Below are positions 53,679-63,684 of a DNA stretch of 64,000 nucleotides, in pieces; positions within the stretch are counted from its first letter, which is position 1; the number at the start of each line of letters is the position of its first letter. This DNA is from Clostridium sp031626875 (GTDB taxonomy: Bacteria > Bacillota > Clostridia > Clostridiales > Clostridiaceae): positions 1 through 64,000 of the forward strand of contig NZ_JANDMF010000011.1 in assembly GCF_031626875.1 (NCBI RefSeq), read 5' to 3'. The notes under the pieces were generated by a model. It did no database searches and was not told the origin of the DNA. It saw nothing but the letters and a program-made list of their open reading frames with translations. The position numbers and the translations under genes were made by a program.

Positions 53679-54911
53679 ATGTTTAATAAAACTATTAAAA
53701 TTATAGGCAATAATTTTTATTTTTGTTTACTTTATTTGTTTATAAATTTATGTTCTATAACTATTTTTAAAGAAATACCATATATAAATTTATTGCAAAA
53801 ACTTGCTGTTATATGGGGTGTTATTTTAGTTATTATACATACTGTTAAAATACTTAAAAGAGCTCCAAATCTAATAGAATTAGCCATAGCTGCATTTCTT
53901 ATATTTACATTAGCTATTAACTTAATTTTCTATAGATCATCGTCAAATTTAATAACATGGGTAATTAATTGTATTATGCTACTTGGAGTATTTTTCATAA
54001 ATCTTGATAAAGATGAAAAGTTATTACATAAAGAATTAGATATATTTTCAAACTTCATATCTATATTTACTTTTATATTTTCAATTGCATCAAACTTTTT
54101 ATTTTTTACTAAAATATCATTTACAATTAATCAAGTGATATATGGCCCTGGTGATGGTAAGGGATTTCAAGGTCTATACATATATAAAAATTCCCTTGCA
54201 CTTGCTTCAGCTATTGGATTACTCATAACATATTATTTATTATTAAAAAATAAAAATAGTAATTATAAAATAAAATTATTTTATGTAATTAATATAATAT
54301 CTCAATTACTTCCTGTGATATATTCAAAAGGAAAAAGTGCTTATTTATTAATCATTGCAATTCCTTTTGTTTTAATATTTATGCACTTTAAAAACAAATA
54401 TATCAGACGTGGTATGGTTATTGTTCCAACTATATTTGGTATAACATTTTTTTCTATCTTTCATGATAAACTTTATACTGCTTTGTCTGCAAGAAATGAA
54501 CTCTGGTACTCAGCTTGGTTGGTAATAAAAAATAATCCTATTTTTGGAGTAGGCAATTCAAGTTTAGTTGAAAATGTTTCTGCAGCTCGGCCTGAGATAG
54601 TTATGGACGGAATAGAAGCAGGCGGTCTTCATAATGTATATCTTGAAATATTGACTGCTAATGGTCCAATCGCATTAATATTATTCTTAGCCATAATATT
54701 AATTTCATTCTCATTTTTAGTAAAGATTCTAGATCGTTCTTATGGAAATATGAAAAAAATGGACTTTGTTATTTTTTCATTGCTAGTGGGATTAATTTTT
54801 GTTAATCTATTTGAACGTAATTTGATTTACATTCCAAGCTTTATGCCTATAATATTTTGGAGCTATCTTGGATGCTTTATTTCCATAAAATCAAAGAAAA
54901 ATAGGTTGTAA
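53679..54911 (+). CDS. O-antigen ligase-like polytopic membrane protein (Wzy/WaaL family)
   Basis: The 410-residue protein has about eleven membrane helices and a large loop near 255-330. That loop carries the family-like SARNELWYSAWLVIKNNPIFGVGNSSL and GGLHNVYLEILTANGPIALI. These proteins polymerise or ligate surface glycans from lipid-linked donors. Nearby galU, GT2 and rmlD genes fit surface polysaccharide synthesis. AGAAAGAGAGAG precedes the ATG. The last codons form one arm of the terminator. Confidence 0.78.
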   Translation: MFNKTIKIIGNNFYFCLLYLFINLCSITIFKEIPYINLLQKLAVIWGVILVIIHTVKILKRAPNLIELAIAAFLIFTLAINLIFYRSSSNLITWVINCIMLLGVFFINLDKDEKLLHKELDIFSNFISIFTFIFSIASNFLFFTKISFTINQVIYGPGDGKGFQGLYIYKNSLALASAIGLLITYYLLLKNKNSNYKIKLFYVINIISQLLPVIYSKGKSAYLLIIAIPFVLIFMHFKNKYIRRGMVIVPTIFGITFFSIFHDKLYTALSARNELWYSAWLVIKNNPIFGVGNSSLVENVSAARPEIVMDGIEAGGLHNVYLEILTANGPIALILFLAIILISFSFLVKILDRSYGNMKKMDFVIFSLLVGLIFVNLFERNLIYIPSFMPIIFWSYLGCFISIKSKKNRL

Positions 54912-54940
54912 TATATGAAAATCATATATTACAACCTATT
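54900..54940. terminator. Terminator overlapping the O-antigen ligase stop
   Basis: 18-bp perfect arms (54900-54917 and 54923-54940) flank a 5-nt loop. The 5' arm includes the last coding triplets and the stop. It also suits the convergent galU transcript. Confidence 0.85.
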
Positions 54941-54942
54941 TT

Positions 54943-55812
54943 TTAATTTTCCCATGGTTTCGTATTTAAGTAATCTATAAACCCTTCTCTTAATTCAGGC
55001 TTTTTCAATGCATACTCTATAGTAGCTTGTAAAAATCCAAGTTTATCTCCAACATCATATCTTCTTCCATCAAAATTATATGCATACATAGCTTCTTGAC
55101 CAATTAATGTTTTCAATGCATCTGTTAATTGAATCTCCCCACCCTTACCTGGAATAGTATTTTCTAATATATCAAATATTTGAGGAGTTATTATATATCT
55201 TCCTAAAATAGCAACATTGCTTGGTGCATCTTCTGCTGCTGGTTTTTCAACTAAATCCTTAACCTTATAAACTCTATCTTCAATATGAATTCCATCTACA
55301 ATTCCATACTTAGAAACGTCTTCATTAGGTACTGTTTGAACTCCAAGTATTGACGTTTTATATTCACTATAACAATCTATAAGTTGTTTTAGACATGGAA
55401 CTTTACTGTCAACTACATCATCACCTAATAGTACTGCAAAAGGCTCATTCCCAACAAATGTCTTAGCACAATGAATAGCATGCCCTAATCCTTTTGGTTC
55501 CTTTTGTCTTATGTAATGAATATCAACCATATCAGATATATCTCTTACTACCTCTAACAATTCCGATTTTCCTGATTTCTCTAATTCCATTTCTAATTCA
55601 ACAGATTTATCAAAGTGATCTTCTATACACTTTTTATTTCTTCCTGTTATTATTAATATTTCTTCTATTCCAGAAGCAATTGCTTCCTCTATAATAAATT
55701 GTATTGTTGGCTTATCAACTATAGGCAACATTTCTTTTGGTTGTGCTTTAGTTGCAGGTAAAAACCTTGTTCCTAGTCCTGCTGCAGGAATAATAGCTTT
55801 TTTAACTTTCAT
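54943..55812 (-). CDS. galU: UTP-glucose-1-phosphate uridylyltransferase
   Basis: It makes UDP-glucose from UTP and glucose-1-phosphate for glycan and lipid synthesis. The 289 residues start with AIIPAAGLGTRFLPATKAQPKEMLPIVDKP (nucleotide binding and catalytic Lys). It continues with RQKEPKGLGHAI, VLLGDDVV, KDLVEKPA and FDGRRYDVGDKLGFLQATIEYAL. AGAAGGAGAAACTAAA precedes the ATG. Confidence 0.95.
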   Translation of the reverse strand: MKVKKAIIPAAGLGTRFLPATKAQPKEMLPIVDKPTIQFIIEEAIASGIEEILIITGRNKKCIEDHFDKSVELEMELEKSGKSELLEVVRDISDMVDIHYIRQKEPKGLGHAIHCAKTFVGNEPFAVLLGDDVVDSKVPCLKQLIDCYSEYKTSILGVQTVPNEDVSKYGIVDGIHIEDRVYKVKDLVEKPAAEDAPSNVAILGRYIITPQIFDILENTIPGKGGEIQLTDALKTLIGQEAMYAYNFDGRRYDVGDKLGFLQATIEYALKKPELREGFIDYLNTKPWEN

Positions 55813-55930
55813 TTTAGTTTCTCCTTCTATTTTTTTAATTCACTAATATATATTTTATCATAATGGATTCTCCATGTTAACTATATATTTTAATGGAACT
55901 AATACCTTATTTCTACAAATAGATATAAAA

Positions 55931-55973
55931 AAAATAAAAACCATCTCATATTCTTAGAGATAGTTTTTATTTT
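55931..55973 (-). terminator. Terminator after SMR-like gene
   Basis: AAAATAAAAACCATCTC pairs with GAGATAGTTTTTATTTT (one G-U on the minus strand). It abuts the stop, with a T-run beyond. Confidence 0.82.
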
Positions 55974-56330
55974 CTACTTCTTTATGTTCATTATAACTAC
56001 ACCAATTAATATCATCACTGTTCCTAAAACTTTAGACACTGTTATAGTTTCTTTCAATATCATAGCACCAAATATAATCGTTAGTACCTGTGTAAAAGCT
56101 GTTGACATAGGAACTAAGTATGTCATATCAGATTTTGATACTAAAAACATATAGAGCAAAAAGCTACATGCATAGCACATCAATCCAATTATTGACAAAA
56201 AACTTATTTTTAAACTAAAAATTCCTGTAGTTACAGATACTAAGAAATCTTTCTCACAACCTAATTTAAATAAAAATAGACCTGATACTGAAAGTATTAA
56301 ATATATTGCAAATAATATGTAACTACCCAT
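55974..56330 (-). CDS. small EamA/SMR-like four-helix membrane protein
   Basis: The 118-residue protein has four membrane helices with SMR/EamA-like features (MTYLVPMSTAFTQVLTIIFGAMILKETITVSKVLGTVMILIGVVIM). In surface-glycan contexts such proteins may move undecaprenyl-linked sugars, like ArnE/ArnF or a GtrA-type flippase. ATG at 56330 follows GAGGGAGG. It is 16 bp after the DUF2304 gene, and both are downstream of a GT2 gene. Confidence 0.75.
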   Translation of the reverse strand: MGSYILFAIYLILSVSGLFLFKLGCEKDFLVSVTTGIFSLKISFLSIIGLMCYACSFLLYMFLVSKSDMTYLVPMSTAFTQVLTIIFGAMILKETITVSKVLGTVMILIGVVIMNIKK

Positions 56331-56346
56331 TTTTGCCTCCCTCATG

Positions 56347-56718
56347 CTAATCCTCTATTCCATCTTTATTTTCATTTGATAAATCTCTAATTCTTTTTTC
56401 AAGCAATGCTACCTCTTGAACTAAAACTCGAACAGTCCTATTTAACTGAGATACTATTGATGTAATTGTAATAAGTATTATAATCACAAAAACTCCAGCT
56501 AAAACCAACGCACTATTAATAGGAGTTTCTATCCCTATTAGGTTTGATATTACGTACATTATGTTTGGAAATATTGTAACTATAAGCAATACTACAGTAG
56601 CAATTATCCACAACAATGTATACTTGAGATCCAATTTCTTCTTTTTTAACAAATGTATTATTCCTATTAAAAAAAGAAAGACTACTACAATAAATAAAAT
56701 CTGTATCCTTGAATTCAT
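56347..56718 (-). CDS. DUF2304 family membrane protein
   Basis: The 123-residue protein has three membrane helices (RIQILFIVVVFLFLIGIIHLL, YTLLWIIATVVLLIVTIFP, SALVLAGVFVIIILITITSI) and a C-terminal coiled coil with LNRTVRVLVQEVALLEKRIRDL. This matches DUF2304, usually found beside polyprenyl-phosphate glycosyltransferases, as here. ATG at 56718 follows TTTTAGGAGG. The earlier in-frame ATG lacks a ribosome site. Confidence 0.82.
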   Translation of the reverse strand: MNSRIQILFIVVVFLFLIGIIHLLKKKKLDLKYTLLWIIATVVLLIVTIFPNIMYVISNLIGIETPINSALVLAGVFVIIILITITSIVSQLNRTVRVLVQEVALLEKRIRDLSNENKDGIED

Positions 56719-56773
56719 TCTAGAATACCTCCTAAAACACTTATATTCACCTATCACTTATCAAATATTAACG

Positions 56774-56799
56774 AAAGATAATACCTAAGCATTATCTTT
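56774..56799 (-). terminator. Possible terminator or attenuator after GT2 gene
   Basis: AAAGATAAT pairs with ATTATCTTT around an 8-nt loop just past the GT2 stop. The minus-strand tail CGTTAATATTTG is only weakly T-rich, so readthrough to the DUF2304 gene is likely. Confidence 0.5.
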
Positions 56800-56811
56800 C
56801 CAAACTTAATA

Positions 56812-57519
56812 TTAATTCAATACCTTTTTCTTGTGAGTTAATCTACATAATATTATAGCAAGTGAAACTTTTATCATATAATAAATTGACTTAGTCAAAT
56901 TAATAGAAGATTCACCTTCTTTTCTTTCATGCATTATAACTGGAATTTCTAAAACCTTATATCCATTTAACACGCTATCTATAATAGCCTCTGGTTCTGG
57001 GTAATCTTGAGCATAAACTTCTGCAAACCTTTTAGTTAGCCTTTTCGAAGTAGCCCTAAATCCACTAGTCGTATCTGTAATTTCTTTACCACAACATAAT
57101 TTTATTAATCCCTTTAAAAAGTTAATTCCAAACCTTCTCATGAACGAAGTTTGAAATCCTTCTTTTTCAATAAATCTTGAACCTATTACCATATCTGCTT
57201 CCCCATTAATAATTGGCTCAATTAATTTATTTATACAACTAGGATCATGTTGTCCATCACCATCTATTTGAATTGCTATATCATAATCATGTTCCATTGC
57301 ATATTTATATCCAGTTTGTACTCCTCCACCAATTCCTAAGTTTACTGGTAAGGATACATAATTAAATCCACTTGATTCAATTACATCTTTTGTTAAATCT
57401 TTTGAACAATCATTTATGATTATATAATCAACATTTGGTGACGATTTTTTTAAATTCATCACTACATCAACAATATTTTTTTCTTCATTATATGCTGGAA
57501 TAATAACTAATACTTTCAC
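56812..57519 (-). CDS. family 2 glycosyltransferase, polyprenyl-phosphate type
   Basis: The 235-residue protein shows the GT-A fold of dolichol-phosphate-mannose-synthase-like enzymes: IIPAYNEEKNI, IINDCSKD, NLGIGGGVQTGYKYA, IDGDGQHDP (DxD), VIGSRF, and GFRATSKR. It probably transfers a sugar to a polyprenyl phosphate carrier. The DUF2304 and SMR-like genes downstream are typical companions. Start is GTG after GAGGTGGAATT. Confidence 0.87.
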   Translation of the reverse strand: MKVLVIIPAYNEEKNIVDVVMNLKKSSPNVDYIIINDCSKDLTKDVIESSGFNYVSLPVNLGIGGGVQTGYKYAMEHDYDIAIQIDGDGQHDPSCINKLIEPIINGEADMVIGSRFIEKEGFQTSFMRRFGINFLKGLIKLCCGKEITDTTSGFRATSKRLTKRFAEVYAQDYPEPEAIIDSVLNGYKVLEIPVIMHERKEGESSINLTKSIYYMIKVSLAIILCRLTHKKKVLN

Positions 57520-57644
57520 AATTCCACCTCATTACTACCTTAATAGACAAAATAACCAATCAAATTATACCACAGTTTAATATTACTGTAAAGAAATATA
57601 CTATTTATCAACACTAAAATTATATTGTATTTTATTACTAAAAA

Positions 57645-57686
57645 AGAGTGTCTTATAATAATTAAAAAATCATTATAAGACACTCT
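57645..57686. terminator. Bidirectional terminator
   Basis: AGAGTGTCTTATAAT (57645-57659) pairs with ATTATAAGACACTCT (57672-57686), just past the amidase stop. Confidence 0.85.
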
Positions 57687-57697
57687 AAATATTTTAT

Positions 57698-60600
57698 TTA
57701 GTATCTTGCTTTTACTGCCTGAGTAATCCCATTAGCAGTTGCTTGTTGATTTGAATCAGTCGCTAATAAACTAGCTTCTGTTGGATTTGAAATATACCCA
57801 CATTCAACAAGTATTGCTGGCATTTTAGTATTTCTAAGAACAGATAATCCAATTCCTAAACTACTAACATCACCTTTTCCACCTCTATTTATAAATCCAG
57901 TATTATTACTTATACTACTTGCTGTAGCTATTGCTAAATCGCGAGATTTCTCAAATTTATCTGGATTATGTGCTGGCATTCCATTATCACCAGCAGTTCT
58001 CTCAGTATAATATACTTCTGAACCTCTAGCAGTAGTATTAGGATATACCGAATTATGATGAATACTAATAAACAAATCAGCATTATAACTATTGGCTAAT
58101 ATTGCTCTAGTACGCAAACTTGTTGTTTGATCAAGAGTACTTCTTTCTAAAGAAGATCTTGTTAAAATTACCGAATACCCTTGAGCTTTAAGAGCACTTT
58201 CAAGTTTTAATGAAACCTGCATATTTAAATCTGTTTCACTATAAAAAACTCCATTGAAAGTTGAAGTAGCACCATAATCTCCACCATAGTTATGACCTGG
58301 ATCAATAACAACTAAATTCTTTGTCTTTTTCTCAAATGTTCTTCCAGCATCTCTTATACTACCATCATTTCCAACTGTCCTAGCTATTATTACCTTATTT
58401 CCTTCTGTTACATCAGAAATATCTACAGTAATTTCATAACCACTTGTAGCTGCATTTGGATAGTATGAAAATTCAGATTGTATATCTAATGTTGATTTAT
58501 TTGGAACTACTTTTCCCTTATACTTTCCATCAACAAATATATCAACTTCTTTAACACCTGACTTTGCTATTGTCCATCCTGATATGGTCAATTGATTATT
58601 ATGAACTACTTCAAACTGTTCTGGAGTATTTATTTCTCCTTTTGTTTGAAGTTTATCAATAAAAACAGTTCGACCTGCATCTTTAATAGTCCCATCATTT
58701 CCAACAGTTCGTGCTATTATTACTTTATTTCCTTCTGTTATGTCAGAAATATCTACAGTAACTTCATATCCGCTTGTATTTGCATTTGGATAGTTTGAAT
58801 AAGTTTTCCCAATATCAGTTGTAGTTTTATTTGGCACTACTGTACCTTTTACTTTTCCATCTACAATTATACTAACTTCTTTTACTCCTGAACCTGCTAC
58901 TGTCCATCCTGTAACTTTCATTGTATTTCCACTAACTTTATCAAATTGTGCTGGAGATTGTATTTCTCCTTTTGTCTCCAACTTACTTATAAGCACTGTT
59001 CTTCCTGCATCTCTTATACTACCATCATTTGCTACAGTTCTTGCTATTATTACTTTATATCCTTGAGATACATCTGATGTGTCTACAGTTGCTTCATATC
59101 CACTTGTACTTGCATTTGGATAATTTGAATAAGTTTTTCCAATATCTGCTGTTGCTTTATTAGGTACTACTGTACTTTTTAACTTTCCATCAACAAATAT
59201 TTGTACTTCTTTTACTCCTGAATCAGCTATTGCCCAACCTGTTACAGTCATTGATTTCGCTGATACATTAGCAAATTGTTCTGGTGTAATTATTTCACCT
59301 TTGGATTCTAACTTATTCACAAGCACTGTTCTTCCTGCATCTCTTATACTACCATCATTTGCTACAGTTCTTGCTATTATTACTTTATATCCTTGAGATA
59401 CATCTGATGTGTCTACAGTTGCTTCATATCCACTTGTACTTGCATTTGGATAATTTGAATAAGTTTTTCCAATATCTGCTGTTGCTTTATTAGGTACTAC
59501 TGTACTTTTTAACTTTCCATCAACAAATATTTGTACTTCTTTTACTCCTGAATCAGCTATTGCCCAACCTGTTACAGTCATTGATTTTGCTGATACATTA
59601 GCAAATTGTTCTGGTGTAATTATTTCACCTTTTGATTCTAACTTATTTACAAGTACTGTTCTTCCTGCATCTCTTATACTACCATCATTTGCTACAGCTC
59701 TTGCTATTATTACTTTATATCCTTGAGATACATCTGATGTGTCTACAGTTGCTTCATATCCACTTGTACTTGCATTTGGATAATTTGAATAAGTTTTTCC
59801 AATATCTGCTGTTGCTTTATTAGGTACTACTGTACTTTTTAACTTTCCATCAACAAATATTTGTACTTCTTTTACTCCTGAATCAGCTATTGCCCAACCT
59901 GTTACAGTCATTGATTTTGCTGATACATTAGCAAATTGTTCTGGTGTAATTATTTCACCTTTTGATTCCAATTTATTAAAATAAACAGTTCTTCCTGCAT
60001 CTTTTATACTTCCATCATTTGCCACAGTTCTTGCTATTACAACCTTGTATCCTGAAGATATATTTGAAACATCAACATCAATTTTATAACCACTGTTACT
60101 ACCATTTACATGTCCCGGATATTTTTCATTAATATCTGGAGTAGCTATATTAGGAACTACCTTACCTTTTATCTGTCCATCAACAAATATTTGTACTTCT
60201 TTTACTCCTGAATCAGCTATTGCCCAACCTGTTACAGTCATTGTTTTTGCTGATACCTTAGCAAATTGTACTGGTGAAGTTATTTCTCCTGCTAACTTAG
60301 GATTTTTAGATGTACTATATAAATCATTATACATTCCCATTATTTCAACACCATATGTACTACTCGGAGCCCAAGCACCACCAAGGTCCACTACAGTTTT
60401 TGCAGATCCAACCTTAACCCATTGCCATCTTGGATCTGGAGTATCACTTCTTGGATAACCTGCCGCTCCAGCATATACTGCTAAATGGTCTAAATGAGCT
60501 TGTACACCTTGTTGCCAACTTTCAAATTTTTGATGTGCATTTGGATCTGTATCACTACCTCCAGCTCTTGTTTTTAAGCCACATGGATTATGATAGGATT

Positions 60601-60898
60601 CATCAATCACACCTCCAAATTTCCCATAGCCTGTCTCTTTTGCAGCTTGTACATATGCTACTGCAGGATTAACACCTCCACGTTCTTTAGCATATTGCCA
60701 ATAATATTGAGCTAAATTTATAAAAGTTTGTGTTGCACCTTTTGATTCTGCCCATTCTTTTGCCTCATCTACTGTAACTAAAGTTTCAGAAACAATATTA
60801 ATATTATTTTCCATTCCTTTAGTTGTTAGTGTAGGTAATAAATTGAATGCCAAAATAAAGACTAATATTGCAGATATAATCCTATTTTTAGTATTCAT
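57698..60898 (-). CDS. secreted glucosaminidase / N-acetylmuramoyl-L-alanine amidase with six repeats
   Basis: This is a 1066-residue wall hydrolase. It has a signal peptide (about 1-28), a glucosaminidase domain (about 42-195, AAKETGYGKFGG, YHNPCGLK, FESWQQGVQAHLDHL), six 110-residue repeats (204 to about 855), and a C-terminal Amidase_3 domain (about 862-1066). The amidase zinc and catalytic residues are visible in VVIDPGHNYGGDYGA, YSETDLNM, DLFISIHHNS and ILVECGYISNP. It thus cuts both glycan and stem-peptide bonds. Each repeat has the motif VTGWAIADSGVKEVQIFVDG. GGGGGGAG precedes the ATG, and a 17-bp-spaced promoter lies upstream. Confidence 0.92.
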   Translation of the reverse strand: MNTKNRIISAILVFILAFNLLPTLTTKGMENNINIVSETLVTVDEAKEWAESKGATQTFINLAQYYWQYAKERGGVNPAVAYVQAAKETGYGKFGGVIDESYHNPCGLKTRAGGSDTDPNAHQKFESWQQGVQAHLDHLAVYAGAAGYPRSDTPDPRWQWVKVGSAKTVVDLGGAWAPSSTYGVEIMGMYNDLYSTSKNPKLAGEITSPVQFAKVSAKTMTVTGWAIADSGVKEVQIFVDGQIKGKVVPNIATPDINEKYPGHVNGSNSGYKIDVDVSNISSGYKVVIARTVANDGSIKDAGRTVYFNKLESKGEIITPEQFANVSAKSMTVTGWAIADSGVKEVQIFVDGKLKSTVVPNKATADIGKTYSNYPNASTSGYEATVDTSDVSQGYKVIIARAVANDGSIRDAGRTVLVNKLESKGEIITPEQFANVSAKSMTVTGWAIADSGVKEVQIFVDGKLKSTVVPNKATADIGKTYSNYPNASTSGYEATVDTSDVSQGYKVIIARTVANDGSIRDAGRTVLVNKLESKGEIITPEQFANVSAKSMTVTGWAIADSGVKEVQIFVDGKLKSTVVPNKATADIGKTYSNYPNASTSGYEATVDTSDVSQGYKVIIARTVANDGSIRDAGRTVLISKLETKGEIQSPAQFDKVSGNTMKVTGWTVAGSGVKEVSIIVDGKVKGTVVPNKTTTDIGKTYSNYPNANTSGYEVTVDISDITEGNKVIIARTVGNDGTIKDAGRTVFIDKLQTKGEINTPEQFEVVHNNQLTISGWTIAKSGVKEVDIFVDGKYKGKVVPNKSTLDIQSEFSYYPNAATSGYEITVDISDVTEGNKVIIARTVGNDGSIRDAGRTFEKKTKNLVVIDPGHNYGGDYGATSTFNGVFYSETDLNMQVSLKLESALKAQGYSVILTRSSLERSTLDQTTSLRTRAILANSYNADLFISIHHNSVYPNTTARGSEVYYTERTAGDNGMPAHNPDKFEKSRDLAIATASSISNNTGFINRGGKGDVSSLGIGLSVLRNTKMPAILVECGYISNPTEASLLATDSNQQATANGITQAVKARY
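58330..60289 (-). repeat. Six tandem 330-bp repeats in amidase gene
   Basis: Units start with Gly-Glu-Ile codons at 60289, 59959, 59629, 59299, 58969 and 58639, an exact 330-bp period. Units 2-4 (58970-59959) are almost identical at DNA level, and the outer units are diverged. Exact homogeneity in the middle suggests recent duplication or gene conversion. Confidence 0.92.
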
Positions 60899-60930
60899 AG
60901 TCTCCCCCCTTTCTTAATATTTACTTAATA

Positions 60931-60959
60931 ATTTTAGCATATCAAATAATTTAGGTAAA
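60931..60959 (-). promoter_or_regulatory. Candidate promoter of amidase gene
   Basis: Minus strand: TTTACC (60954-60959), 17 bp, TAAAAT (60931-60936), about 33 bp before the ATG. Confidence 0.55.
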
Positions 60960-61351
60960 CAATTTGTCTATATTTCTTTTATGTTATACTTGCGTTTTTT
61001 GTCGAATTTTTCATCGAGCCCTCAATATTACAATAGTTTACATAGTTTTTTCAATTTTATAAAAATTGCTTATACTCTATATTCACCCCAATACACTTTT
61101 CATTTTTTTCTTTTAATGTGTTATGTTTCCAATAAATTTATCATGTATATCTTCCCAATTTTACACACATACATATAATTCATTTCATTTTAATTTAAAA
61201 ACTCACAATGTAATATGTAAATTACTGTTTTTTTTTGTAAAACCGCTTTCAATTTTGATATTAAAAAGCATATAATTACAATGAAAAAAATTTAACATTA
61301 CTGTTTATATGTTCTATAGAAGTAATAAAAAATTTAAATTTTCCCAAATAA
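60960..61351. other. Long AT-rich intergenic region with no gene seen
   Basis: Between the amidase promoter and the next terminator I see no ribosome site with a usable frame. A plus-strand frame at 60981-61178 has no ribosome site. No stable hairpin is evident. It may hold regulatory sites I cannot recognise. Confidence 0.5.
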
Positions 61352-61380
61352 AAAAAGAGCAACTAATTAGTGCTCTTTTT
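61352..61380 (-). terminator. Terminator downstream of DUF2142 gene
   Basis: AAAAAGAGCA (61352-61361) pairs with TGCTCTTTTT (61371-61380). It lies about 150 bp past the DUF2142 stop, with T-runs on both strands. Confidence 0.75.
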
Positions 61381-61532
61381 TTCATTAAACTTTCTTTATT
61401 TATCCATACATTTAATAATAATTCATTTTTTTATTTAAACATATTTCATTTTATTTTTTACTTTATTCTATTTTTGTATAAATAATATATATTTTTAATT
61501 TTTTATGATTTAAAAATTAAAAAATCATTTTA
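61381..61532. other. 3' untranslated AT-rich stretch
   Basis: Very AT-rich sequence between the DUF2142 stop and its terminator. I see no feature in it. Confidence 0.5.
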
Positions 61533-63416
61533 TTATGCATTAAAATTCACAAATATCTTCAAGATTACTACTAATAACGGCAATAAAGTTACTATAGATA
61601 AAATAAAATTCATATTTTTTGGTTTAAAATTGTGAGTTATATTATTATTTCTAAATAATAATAGAAATGGTAGCATTAAAGGCGCAAAATACCTTCCTTG
61701 AACTCCAGAAACATCTACTGCCCCGACAGGTGAAAAAGTTAAATACAAAGCTGTAATTACCAATCCCCAGGCTGCAGCAATAGATACAAAAATTGCACCT
61801 TTGTCTATCCACCTAAATTTTAAAACATGTGACTCATTATCTATTACTGATAAAACAAATAAAATAGCCATATCATATACTAACCATATTGTGTCCAATG
61901 GTTTCACATAACATAACAAGATAGTTGCTCCTTCAAAGTATGATAAGGCTGATTTTGAAATATACTGTATACAAACTTTAGCATATTGCAAAGGATTATG
62001 TAATATAAATAGCAATTGCTGTTTGTCATTTGCCCCTGATACCTTCCATTGACTAATACCTTTTGATTTTGCAAATAAAAGTGCTGCAATTGTCGCCCCC
62101 CCAATTATAGCTAATGCTATAAACTTTAAATAAATAACTTTATTTTTATTCAAAGTTTTAAATTTTTCCTTAGGCACTACTAATACTAATATACCCAAAA
62201 GTGCATAAGGAACTTTCGACATTGCTGCAATAGCTATACATATTCCAAAAACTGCAACATGTCTATAATCCACCTCATTTTTCTTGCTAGCAAGCATATT
62301 TAGGAAAACACCAACTCCTGCCAAAGAAAAAATTAAAGTCATAGGATCTGCCGAATATGAAGCTGCTAAATATAAAATAGCTGGAAATAAACCAATGGCA
62401 AAAATTAATCTTTTAGCTACCTTAACTTTTTTAATTGTAATAGCACCCACAATAGCAAAAGCTATTACCGAAAAAATTCTTCCTAAATAAAAGGTATGGA
62501 TAAATGATAATCCAATCAACCTTCCTATAAATATTCCCAATGCTGATGGAAGATATGGTACAGATAGATATGTTACAGCACTTGTATAATAATTTGCCTC
62601 TTTACTATACTCTTTGCTAGCAAATTTCTTTTCATACTCAAGTCTTTCTTGATAATTATTAAATCTAGATCTAGTAGTATCAATTTTCAAGAAATCATCA
62701 CTATTATCTATCCACTTTATTGGAATCTCTTCATTAGTAAAGCCAAATATTCCTCTTGAGGTTTGATATGCTTTTACAAAATGATCCTTTTCATCATACG
62801 GAAAATATGTAGGTGTTAACAATGAAAGACAACTTCCAAATAAAATAACTATCACAAAAAAAGTTACATGTAATTTTTCCTTAACAATTTTATTAAAGAA
62901 AATAAAATATCCTAAAACAATTAAAAATGATGCAATGATTATAAATCTTACATAATTAAAGCAAAATTCATTATCAATTTGTATGCTATTAATAAATATG
63001 GATTTTGCTCCATTTTGAGGTGCAACCTTTATTTTTATACTTTTTTCATTCTCAATCTTTAATATCATGTAATCCTTAAATTCTGTATCACTCTTATATT
63101 CAAATTTCCCCTCTTCTTGCTGAAGGTTAAAATTTCCTGTTCCAGCTACTAATCCTATCTTTAATCTTAACACTTTATTAGTGCTATTAATTTCAAAACT
63201 AGGATTATCTCCATTTATTATAAATTCGTTTCCTTTTATATCAATATTATTTAATTTTAAATCTTCGTAATTTAATTCAATTAATCCTTTTTCATTTTTA
63301 TCTACTGTAAAATATGAAAAATTGAATATTAACGTTTCAATTATTGTTGCTAAAATAACAGCTACTAAAATTAATATACCTACACTCTTAGTATAACTAT
63401 AATATTTCTTATTCAT
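61533..63416 (-). CDS. DUF2142 family polytopic membrane protein
   Basis: The 627-residue protein has an N-terminal membrane helix, an extracellular strand-rich segment (about 40-150), and about ten further helices. YFPYDEKDHFVKAYQTSRG near 205 and YSADPMTLIFSLAGV near 350 fit the DUF2142 family. These are GT-C-like proteins found near surface-polysaccharide genes, and they may transfer sugars from polyprenyl carriers. The exact reaction is unknown. It lies between the amidase and an rmlD-like gene. Confidence 0.78.
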   Translation of the reverse strand: MNKKYYSYTKSVGILILVAVILATIIETLIFNFSYFTVDKNEKGLIELNYEDLKLNNIDIKGNEFIINGDNPSFEINSTNKVLRLKIGLVAGTGNFNLQQEEGKFEYKSDTEFKDYMILKIENEKSIKIKVAPQNGAKSIFINSIQIDNEFCFNYVRFIIIASFLIVLGYFIFFNKIVKEKLHVTFFVIVILFGSCLSLLTPTYFPYDEKDHFVKAYQTSRGIFGFTNEEIPIKWIDNSDDFLKIDTTRSRFNNYQERLEYEKKFASKEYSKEANYYTSAVTYLSVPYLPSALGIFIGRLIGLSFIHTFYLGRIFSVIAFAIVGAITIKKVKVAKRLIFAIGLFPAILYLAASYSADPMTLIFSLAGVGVFLNMLASKKNEVDYRHVAVFGICIAIAAMSKVPYALLGILVLVVPKEKFKTLNKNKVIYLKFIALAIIGGATIAALLFAKSKGISQWKVSGANDKQQLLFILHNPLQYAKVCIQYISKSALSYFEGATILLCYVKPLDTIWLVYDMAILFVLSVIDNESHVLKFRWIDKGAIFVSIAAAWGLVITALYLTFSPVGAVDVSGVQGRYFAPLMLPFLLLFRNNNITHNFKPKNMNFILSIVTLLPLLVVILKIFVNFNA

Positions 63417-63614
63417 TTATATCCCCTTTTCAATTTCTTTGTTATACTATTCTTAATTATAAAAAATTAACACTATATATGCATTTATCCTCCCCCATTG
63501 CAATTTTTACTCTCTATATATTACTATACATTTATTCCTAATTCAAATATCCCATTGTTATAAAACTATGTAAAAATTATTAATCTATAAATAGTTATAT
63601 TAATACAATAAAAT

Positions 63615-63667
63615 AAAGGTTATATAATATAATTCTTATAATACATTTCTTATATTATATAACCTTT
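63615..63667. terminator. Terminator after rmlD
   Basis: 18-bp perfect arms (63615-63632 and 63650-63667) flank a 17-nt loop, 18 bp past the rmlD stop. Confidence 0.82.
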
Positions 63668-63684
63668 ATCTTTTAACTATTTAA

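Noticed and set aside
58330..60289. Regular repeats considered as a CRISPR array
   Set aside because: Units are 330 bp, in frame and encode a protein domain; there are no short repeats with unique spacers.
60981..61178. 65-codon plus-strand frame in the long intergenic region
   Set aside because: No ribosome site, a composition typical of AT-rich noncoding DNA, and no family match.
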